In this document: piece by piece, positions 1 to 6,100 of the stretch
Layout of the letters: the number at the start of each line of letters is the position of its first letter
Numbering within the stretch: position 1 is the stretch's first letter
Assembly (NCBI GenBank): GCA_022865525.1
Contig: JALHSV010000389.1
Span: 1 to 7,457 of the forward strand
Source: Thermodesulfovibrionales bacterium
GTDB lineage: Bacteria > Nitrospirota > Thermodesulfovibrionia > Thermodesulfovibrionales > SM23-35
DNA: 7,457 nt
Direction of reading: 5' to 3'
Notes under the pieces: generated by a model
Seen by the model: only the letters and a program-made list of their open reading frames with translations
The model's database searches: none
Told to the model about the DNA's origin: nothing
Made by a program: the position numbers and the translations under genes

Positions 1-368
1 CAAAGCGGTATGGAGCAAAGCTTCACGTTGTCCATGTTATTTACGACATCGTGAAGGCAACAGGATGGTATGTGCCGCATGTCTCTACGGACAAGATGTA
101 TCAGGAAATCCAGGAAGCTGCAAAAAAGGAGCTCGAGCGGTTCGGCGTCGAGGAGCTCAGCGGGGTAAAAGATTTAGAGCGCACCGTTATTACCGGCGTA
201 CCGCATGAGGAGATAATCGGTTTTGCCAATAAAAACAAGATAGCCCTTATCGTTCTGGGTACCCACGGCCGGAAGGGCATAGACAGGATTCTTTTCGGCA
301 GTACTGCAGCCCAGATTGTCCGGTTTGCACCATGTCCGGTTCTCACTGTAAGACTGCCGAAGTATTAG
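1..368 (+). CDS. Universal stress protein (UspA family), 5' end missing
   Basis: This is the C-terminal part of a universal stress protein, a small cytoplasmic alpha/beta protein that often binds ATP and dimerises. The open frame runs in from the window edge (first full codon at base 3) and ends at TAG 366-368, leaving 121 visible residues of the usual 140-150, so about 20-30 N-terminal residues lie outside. A GTG at 51 could be taken as a start, but the residues before it (YGAKLHVVHVIYD) are the typical second beta strand of the fold, so the gene begins upstream. The ATP-binding signature G-x2-G-x9-G-S is complete: GTHG begins near base 258 and GS falls at 297-302. It is followed by the family's usual end, APCPVLTVR. 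This suggests the ATP-binding subtype. The JAMM gene starts 16 bases downstream, so the two are probably co-transcribed. The specific physiological role cannot be told from sequence. Confidence 0.93.
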   Translation, partial: KRYGAKLHVVHVIYDIVKATGWYVPHVSTDKMYQEIQEAAKKELERFGVEELSGVKDLERTVITGVPHEEIIGFANKNKIALIVLGTHGRKGIDRILFGSTAAQIVRFAPCPVLTVRLPKY

Positions 369-384
369 GAGAGCAGTCCGTACC

Positions 385-891
385 ATGCGCGTTTACCTCT
401 CAGAGAATGCATTCATAGATCTCCTCATCAGTTCTGCGGAGGTTTATAGAAAAGAGTGTTTCGGGTTTCTTCTGGGATATAAGCTGGAAGACCGGTTTAT
501 TGTTGAGCACGCCTTCAGTGTCCAGACGGCAAACAGACGGCACAAGGGAGTTGAATACACCCGGAAAAACCACAAAAAAATTGAGCCGATACTCGCACGG
601 TTCAATAAGTTACAGAAAATCGGTGATTTTCACTCACACACGCAGTTCGGTCCGACAAAAGGTCTGGCCGCTCCGAGCGAGGAGGATATCAACAGCATGG
701 TGCATGATCATATCTATCTCATTGTTGCCATCAATAATAACGAAAAGACCATGTCCTGGGGAGAAAACAGGGATGGAACGATATCGGGTTCTGTCAGTGA
801 TTTCTTTTTTAAAATATCAGCTCATTTCCTGAACGGAGATGCTTCAGCAAAGCGGGCAACAATTCACTGCCCGTTCCCGCCTGGGCTCTGA
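385..891 (+). CDS. JAMM/MPN (JAB) domain putative metalloprotease
   Basis: A 168-residue single-domain protein of the Mov34/MPN/PAD-1 (JAB) family. Active members are zinc isopeptidases or peptidases that cut ubiquitin-like or sulfur-carrier proteins, or other C-terminal tails. Every expected zinc and catalytic residue can be placed: Glu24 (in YRKECFGFLLG), His83 and His85 (DFHSH), Ser98 and Asp101 (PSEED). The spacing from the second His to the Ser is 12 residues, longer than the x7 of the classical motif, and Thr replaces the usual Pro after HSH. The active-site loop therefore carries an insertion. No signal peptide or membrane segment is visible, so it is probably cytoplasmic. The start ATG has a good ribosome site (AGGAGAG at 367-373, 11 bases upstream) that overlaps the stop of the stress-protein gene. 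No ThiS/MoaD-like carrier or E1-like gene is in view, so the substrate is unknown. The fold call is strong; proteolytic activity is inferred. Confidence 0.85.
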   Translation: MRVYLSENAFIDLLISSAEVYRKECFGFLLGYKLEDRFIVEHAFSVQTANRRHKGVEYTRKNHKKIEPILARFNKLQKIGDFHSHTQFGPTKGLAAPSEEDINSMVHDHIYLIVAINNNEKTMSWGENRDGTISGSVSDFFFKISAHFLNGDASAKRATIHCPFPPGL

Positions 892-900
892 GATGTGAAT

Positions 901-977
901 ACCTGAGCGCATACAAAGGGGAGCGATGAATTGTTTTCACATTCACTGGCTCCCCTGTTTCTTTGTAACTGCTCAGG
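901..977 (+). terminator. Nested inverted repeats, probable terminator after the JAMM gene
   Basis: A perfect 8-base stem, AGGGGAGC (917-924) with GCTCCCCT (949-956), encloses a smaller TGAAT/ATTCA stem (927-931 with 941-945). It is followed by the T-rich stretch TGTTTCTTTGT (956-966). Around it lie ACAA/TTGT (913-916 with 963-966) and an outer perfect 7-base pair, CCTGAGC (902-908) with GCTCAGG (971-977). The inner GC-rich hairpin plus T-rich tail, ten bases after the JAMM stop codon, fits an imperfect intrinsic terminator. The additional outer pairing is more than a terminator needs and could mean a structured leader for the next gene. Confidence 0.5.
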
Positions 978-993
978 GTTCGCATGGTATGCT
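963..993 (+). promoter_or_regulatory. Weak candidate promoter for the small ORF and TonB gene
   Basis: TTGTAA (963-968, four of six matches to the -35 consensus) and TATGCT (988-993, four of six to the -10 consensus) are separated by 19 bases. A TG at 985-986, one base before the -10, gives an extended -10 form. Transcription would begin near base 1000, after the terminator-like hairpin. It would exclude the ATG at 984 as a start, leaving 1041 or 1047. The spacing is long and the match modest, so this is only a candidate. Confidence 0.2.
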
Positions 994-1220
994 TTTTTAT
1001 ACAACCCCCCAAAGTGCAGACATTGTTCGAAAAAAGATTCATGCTTATGAACAAACTCAGAAATTATTTCTTGAAAGATGATGCCTCGGCTGAAAAACTT
1101 GTCGCATTGCACAGAAGGCGCGATATCCGGGAGGCGTCATTGATGCTCTGGATCAGAAAAGACAGCAGCAAGGAAGGCCTCATGGATTATATGAGGTTCT
1201 TCAGGAAATGCCTGTGTTGA
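984..1220 (+). CDS. Small unrecognised protein overlapping the TonB gene start
   Basis: I do not recognise this frame. It encodes up to 78 residues from ATG 984, or 60 and 58 from ATG 1041 and ATG 1047. The part after 1041 looks the more protein-like: charged, helix-rich, with a basic run (LHRRRDIRE) and a C-terminal FFRKCLC containing two cysteines. The first 19 residues are less convincing and partly lie in T-rich DNA. No start has a strong ribosome site: an AGGG at 975-978 precedes ATG 984 by five bases, but it sits in the outer stem of the inverted repeat. The stop TGA at 1218-1220 overlaps the TonB start by 13 bases, so translation of this ORF could feed ribosomes to TonB. There is no predicted membrane segment. 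It may be a real small gene, a translated leader, or a remnant; confidence that it is expressed is moderate to low. Confidence 0.4.
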   Translation: MVCFFIQPPKVQTLFEKRFMLMNKLRNYFLKDDASAEKLVALHRRRDIREASLMLWIRKDSSKEGLMDYMRFFRKCLC

Positions 1221-2017
1221 ATCTCCGAAGATTCTTCATCTATTCGTTTGCAGTTCACGTCTTTTTCTTTGTTGCAATCCTATTGTTGATTCCGCCTGCA
1301 GAAGAAAAACGGGGGAAGGGAGATATTTTTACACAGCTTGTGTCTCCTGATGAATTGCTTTCAGGTAAGCCGGTAATTATACCCCCTTTTAGAAGACAAT
1401 CTGCCCCCCGTGTATCACGCCCGCGTCCTCAGACGGCAAGACCTCAACCCTCTTTTGACCGGACCCCTGCTAATACTTCCACGCAAAAAGAACCTTTCCC
1501 CTCGCGTGCTCCTGTTCAGTCCGGTGCTCCCGGGCAGAAGATGGAGGAGAAACCTGAAATGAGCGCGTCAGGCCGGAAACAGGAAAAATCAGGCCCTGCC
1601 ATGAAGGAGAAACTTTTTGACCGCGGCATTATCGGGGACATAGCAAAACGGAATATTGAGAAGGAAGAGAGAGAGAAAAAGGACAAATCCTTTACCTTCG
1701 ATACGAAAGGGTACAGATTCTTGATCTACAATCAGCGGTTAAAGCAGCGTATTGAGAGCATCTGGGTCTATCCAAGGGATGCTGCGGCACAAGGCATTTA
1801 CGGAGACCTTGTTATTAAATTTACGATTATGCAAAACGGGAATCTTGGCTCTGTCGAACTTGTCAGGACCTCGGGTCATAAGAGTCTTGATGATGCTGCC
1901 ATAAAGGCTCTGCACGATGGAGCCCCTTACTGGCCGATCCCCAAAGAGTGGGGGATGGAGGCTTATACCATAGAAGGGCTTTTCATCTATACGCTTTATG
2001 GATACTATGTTATGTAG
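1208..2017 (+). CDS. TonB family energy-transducing protein
   Basis: A 269-residue inner-membrane protein with the three-part TonB layout. Residues about 9-29 form a single N-terminal membrane anchor that carries the Ser-x3-His pair (Ser13, His17), which in TonB couples to the ExbB/ExbD proton channel. Residues about 55-130 are a Pro/Arg/Lys-rich periplasmic spacer (for example RPRPQTARPQ), then a charged helical stretch. Residues about 170-265 are the TonB C-terminal domain, with the typical WVYP (186-189), GDLVIKFTIMQNGNL and a conserved ending. Known role: carrying proton-motive force to TonB-dependent outer-membrane receptors. It is slightly longer than the E. coli protein (239). Start choice is open: ATG 1208 has GAGG at 1193-1196, while GTG 1214 is better spaced behind AGGAA at 1203-1207 and overlaps the preceding stop (GTGTTGA). 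No ExbB, ExbD or receptor gene is in view, so its partner system is unknown. Confidence 0.9.
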   Translation: MPVLNLRRFFIYSFAVHVFFFVAILLLIPPAEEKRGKGDIFTQLVSPDELLSGKPVIIPPFRRQSAPRVSRPRPQTARPQPSFDRTPANTSTQKEPFPSRAPVQSGAPGQKMEEKPEMSASGRKQEKSGPAMKEKLFDRGIIGDIAKRNIEKEEREKKDKSFTFDTKGYRFLIYNQRLKQRIESIWVYPRDAAAQGIYGDLVIKFTIMQNGNLGSVELVRTSGHKSLDDAAIKALHDGAPYWPIPKEWGMEAYTIEGLFIYTLYGYYVM

Positions 2018-2047
2018 AGTATACAAATCTTAATGACCTCAATCGCG

Positions 2048-2079
2048 AATTCTGTTGTCTTTATGCAGGCCTCAGAATT
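2048..2079 (+). repeat. AT-rich inverted repeat after the TonB gene
   Basis: AATTCTG (2048-2054) and CAGAATT (2073-2079) form a perfect 7-base inverted repeat with an 18-base loop. A second, outer pair, AAATCT (2025-2030) with AGATTT (2083-2088), surrounds it asymmetrically. The stem is AT-rich and the tail after it is short in T, so it would be a weak terminator at best. It could equally be chance pairing or a protein-binding palindrome. Confidence 0.2.
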
Positions 2080-2139
2080 TACAGATTTTAAGAAACAAGT
2101 TAAGTTTATTATGTAACATACCATTATAAAAGAATTTTC

Positions 2140-2168
2140 TTGACAAAATTTTCCTGCAATGGTTTACT
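2140..2168 (+). promoter_or_regulatory. Candidate sigma-70-type promoter for the signalling operon
   Basis: A perfect -35 hexamer TTGACA (2140-2145) is followed after exactly 17 bases by TTTACT (2163-2168, four of six matches to TATAAT). The first purine at a suitable distance is A2174, which is itself the A of an in-frame ATG of the response-regulator gene. Neither candidate start of that gene has a Shine-Dalgarno sequence, so a leaderless transcript beginning at 2174 would explain both facts. A competing -10-like TATAAA lies at 2125-2130, with only a poor -35 (TTAAGT at 2100-2105); it would give a leader of about 40 bases. Confidence 0.4.
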
Positions 2169-3178
2169 TTTTCATGGGACCGTTTACCTGTCTTATCGAA
2201 AAAACGACACAGGGTATCTTAGTTGTTGATGATCTGCAAGCCAACAATGACCTTTTAGAAGCAATTTTTGTGAAGGAAGGATTCACCGTGCAGAGCGCGC
2301 GGGGGGCAGTCGAGGCCATAAATATCTTCGAAAAACACCCTGTCGACCTCGCAGTGGTTGATGTTATGATGCCGGGGATAGACGGGTTTGAATTATGTTC
2401 CAGACTCAAGCAGAAGGCAGGAAAACATTTTTTCCCTGTCATTCTCCTCACAGCGCTGTCAGACAGAAACAGCAGGATTAAGGGCCTTGAATCAGGGGCT
2501 GACGATTTTATCAGCAAGCCGTTTGATACCCTGGAACTTCTGCTGAAAATACGGTCGCTCCTCAAACTGAAGACACTCCAGGAAGAGCTTGACCACTCGG
2601 AAAACATCATTCTTACTCTCGCAGTTGCTATGGAGGCACGGGACCCTTACACGCAAGGGCATTCGACAAGGGTGAGCAAACTCTCCGTGGATTTTTCCAC
2701 CTTTCTTGGCCTGTCTGAAAAAGAACGTGAAGAGATGAAAAAAGCAGGGATCCTGCATGATATCGGAAAGATATGCCTCAGCCAGTCTATACTCCGCAAG
2801 CCCGGCCCCTTAACAACAGACGAGCAGGAAATGATTAAAACTCATGCGCTTCTCGGGGAAGATTTATGCAGGCCGCTCGTCTCCATGAGAAGAATCCTGC
2901 CGGCTATCCGGCACCACCATGAGCGGTGGGATGGAAAAGGGTTTCCCGACGGACTTGCAGGACAGAACATCCCCATCATGGCCCGCATTCTCTCGATTGT
3001 GGATTCTTTTGACGCCATGGTATCTGTTCGGCCGTATCGGGACCAAAGTTCTGTAAGGTCTGCCCTTGCGATGATGAAGGGGGAGCGGGACTGCGGACAA
3101 TGGGATGCCGAGTTGCTTGGATATTTTCTCAACATGATGTCCCCTCTGGTGGAGAAAGGGTATAAGGCAGATGCTTAG
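2159..3178 (+). CDS. Response regulator with HD-GYP cyclic-di-GMP phosphodiesterase output
   Basis: A soluble two-domain regulator; HD-GYP enzymes hydrolyse cyclic-di-GMP to pGpG or GMP. Coordinates give the longest frame (339 residues). ATG 2174 (334 residues) is an equally good or better start, since neither has a ribosome site. In the longer numbering, the receiver covers about 18-138 with acidic pair Asp24/Asp25, phospho-acceptor Asp68 (VVDVMMPG), Thr98 and Lys120 (ISKPF). The HD-GYP domain covers about 148-330 with EARD (158-162), His168, HD at 200-201 with Lys204 (LHDIGK), His229, HHHE (252-255) and Asp283. The signature GYP is GFP here (261-263, in GKGFPDGL), a conservative Tyr-to-Phe change. 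All metal-ligand positions I can place are intact, so activity is likely. The stop overlaps the histidine kinase start by 8 bases (ATGCTTAG), making that kinase the probable phosphodonor. Its cellular output (motility, biofilm or other) is unknown. Confidence 0.92.
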   Translation: MVYFFMGPFTCLIEKTTQGILVVDDLQANNDLLEAIFVKEGFTVQSARGAVEAINIFEKHPVDLAVVDVMMPGIDGFELCSRLKQKAGKHFFPVILLTALSDRNSRIKGLESGADDFISKPFDTLELLLKIRSLLKLKTLQEELDHSENIILTLAVAMEARDPYTQGHSTRVSKLSVDFSTFLGLSEKEREEMKKAGILHDIGKICLSQSILRKPGPLTTDEQEMIKTHALLGEDLCRPLVSMRRILPAIRHHHERWDGKGFPDGLAGQNIPIMARILSIVDSFDAMVSVRPYRDQSSVRSALAMMKGERDCGQWDAELLGYFLNMMSPLVEKGYKADA

Positions 3179-6100
3179 GGTAGCCATTGCAGGCGGCAAT
3201 ATCGGCGCAAGCGCCCTTATTTCTCTCCTTAAGGGAGACGCAAATATAGAACTCATTGGAATCTACGAAAAGAAACCCGACGCGCCAGGTGTCATTCTTG
3301 CAAAAAAATGGAACATACCCGTCTTTGACGAGGTTGGATTACTCTGCTCTGAAAATCCTGAAATGGTTATCAATGTCACGGGGGATGTTCATCTCAGCAA
3401 TGACATACGTTTGGTCTCGGGCAGCAAGACAGAGGTCATCGAAGGAATAGGAGCACGATTCCTCTGGGAGATTATCGAGAAACAGAAAAGGGCGAAAATA
3501 GAAGCATTCAAGACCATAGAAAACCAGAGGGTTATTTTCAGCCTGCTTTCCAAAATCGGTGGTATAGAGCAGTTGCCCGATTTTCTTGAACTCCTTCTCG
3601 AAAAGGCCCTCGCTCTGGTGGAAGCCCCTGCAGGAAGTATCGCCCTCCTTGAACATGATGAGATGAGATTTCTTGCCTCCAGGGGTTTGAGTAAAAAATT
3701 TGATGCGCATACAGCATGGAGCACGATGCCAGGCGATATTACCGATGTGGTCCTCAGGGATAAAGAGATACTGTCGATTAATGATACCCTTAAGTCAGAT
3801 TATACAAGGGCTAATTCATCGTTAATCGAGGAAAAAATACGGGCACTCCTTGCATGTCCTGTTCTCTTGCGGGATACGGCATCCGGTATCCTTTTCATCA
3901 ATGACTTTAAACCAAGGCTATTCACTGAGAGACAGAAGGCGTCATTAAATCTTCTGGCGGGTTTGATAGGGATTTGTCTCGACAGAATTACGCTGCTCGG
4001 GAAAATTGAGACGCTGAATCTTCAGTCGCTGCAGTTGATGCAGACGATTGAAAACAAGACCAGGGAAATTGAGGAGCTTAAAGAGAATCTTGAGAAAAAG
4101 GTGACCGTAAGAACTGGAGAACTCGAAAAGATCAACCGGGAACTTGAATATGCGAATCAGCTCAAGGGCAGGTTCATTGCCAACATGAGCCATGAACTGC
4201 GAACACCCCTGAATTCAATCATAGGATTCTCGGATGTTCTTCTTGACCGGACCTTCGGCGAACTCTCGGACAATCAGGAACGGTATATAAAAAATATTTA
4301 CACCTCAGGAAAGCATCTGCTGGAACTCATCAACAATATCCTCGATATCGCAAAGATAGAGTCCGGAAAATATGAAATGGTATACGAAACATTCCTGATC
4401 GACGATGTAATCGGTGAGGTTATCAATACCATGAAGCCTCTTGTTGAAAATAAATTTATAGAAATTGTCACTGCAATCGGGGAAAACATCAATTCGATAG
4501 CTGCGGACAGGGTAAAACTGAAGCAGATCCTCTATAACCTTCTTTCCAATGCAATAAAATTTACCCCGGAAGGGGGCATGGTGAAAGTATCTGTCGCAAG
4601 GGAGGAGAATCCGGACAGGTACTATCTGGCTCCGGTGCCCGGCCTCGAGTTCATACGATTCGCTGTTCAGGATACCGGTATCGGCATAAGTCCCGAAGAC
4701 AGGGAGAGGATCTTCGACGAGTTTGAACAGGCAAGTTCCTCCTATGCGAAACAATATGGCGGTGTGGGACTGGGCCTTGCTCTTACCAAGAAACTTGTTG
4801 AACTCCACGGGGGGATGATAACCGTAGAGAGCACTATCGGGGAAGGGAGCACGTTTACCTTTCTTATCCCCGTTACCTCACCGGTTACAGAGACCGCTGT
4901 CACTGGACATCTAAAAGCAGTGAGCCTCAATTTCCCATGGATGAAAGAAGAGGCGCCTCTCATCCTGGTTGTTGAGGATGACCTTGCTACCGTAGAGCTT
5001 CTGACCCTGCATCTTACACAGGCAGGATACAAAGTAGCGCATGCATTTAATGGACAGGAGGCGATTGAAAAGGCAAAAACCCTTCACCCTTTTGCAGTAA
5101 CATTGGATGTTCTGCTGCCGAAAAAGGATGGGTGGGAGGTCTTGCAGGAACTGAAGATCGACAAGCAGACAGCAGACATACCCGTAATCATCCATTCCAT
5201 CGTTGACAATAAAGACCTCGCCTTTGCCCTTGGGGCGGCGGATTACCTCATGAAACCGCTCGACAAAGAGGCCCTCATCGGAAAACTTGAGGAGATCTCT
5301 GTTTCCAGGGGTAAAAAAGTCCTGCCGGTCTCTGTCCTGATTATAGAATCTGAAGATGAAGTTACCCAGAATTTTAAGGATATTTTTGAATCACAGGGTT
5401 TTCTCATTTATACGGCCTCGACCGGGAAACGGGGGATAGAGCTTGCAACTCTATTACGGCCGGGAGTTATCCTGCTGAATTTTACTATGCCGGATATGCT
5501 GGGGTTTGACGTAATCAGTGAAATAAAGGAAAATCCCTCCACGAAGGATATCCCCGTTTTCATCCTTACGGAAAGAGATCTTTCTGTTGATGACAGAATA
5601 ACGCTTGTGGGGAAAATTGAGCGCATCGTCCAGAAATATTCATTTGATACGAAAGAGTTGATAGGCCACATCAAGGAACTTGAAATGCTCTATCCGAAAA
5701 GGGCCGGTCTCATAGACGACCTGACAGGGGTATTCAGTCACCGGTATTTTCAGATACGCCTTGCCCAGGAGGTTGAGCGGGCGACGAGATACAAACTGCC
5801 CTTGAACCTTCTGCTTCTCGACCTGGACTTTTTTGATCAGTACGTAAAGAACCACGGTGATTATTACGGCAATATAACACTGAAGAAAGTTGCTGAACTC
5901 CTGAGAAAAAACATACGGGGTTCTGATATCGTTGTCCGCTACGGCGGGGACTCGTTTGCAATCATACTCCCCAACACGGTTATCACTGCCGCACTCTCGA
6001 TGAGCAACAGATTTAATGCGATTATTAAAAACTATCCGTTCATCTATGAGGATTCCCAGCCGAAGGGGCACATTACCGCCAGCATCGGGCTGACATTCCT

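Noticed and set aside
51..368. GTG 51 as the true start of the universal stress protein
   Set aside because: The in-frame codons before it encode typical family sequence (KLHVVHVIYD), so the gene simply enters from outside the window.
500..832. A 110-codon + strand frame inside the JAMM gene
   Set aside because: It is an out-of-frame shadow; the JAMM frame has the conserved motif residues and the ribosome site.
982..998. GCAT-GGT-ATGC hairpin with six T as an intrinsic terminator
   Set aside because: A four-base stem with a three-base loop is too weak alone; the stronger hairpin at 917-956 is the better terminator candidate.
2100..2130. TTAAGT...TATAAA as the main promoter of the signalling operon
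   Set aside because: The -10 is good, but the -35 matches poorly and the spacing is 19 bases; TTGACA with 17-base spacing nearby is better. It is kept only as an alternative.
2164..2610. A 148-codon open frame on the - strand
   Set aside because: It is antisense to the receiver domain; its Ser/Arg-rich composition is typical of a reversed coding strand.
3171..3470. Kinase N-terminus as a separate dehydrogenase gene fused by sequencing error
   Set aside because: The frame is continuous, no catalytic half of a dehydrogenase is present, and the module leads straight into the GAF domain without an internal start or ribosome site.
4305..4808. A 167-codon open frame on the - strand
   Set aside because: It is antisense to the HisKA/HATPase core of the kinase and looks like a shadow of its codon usage.
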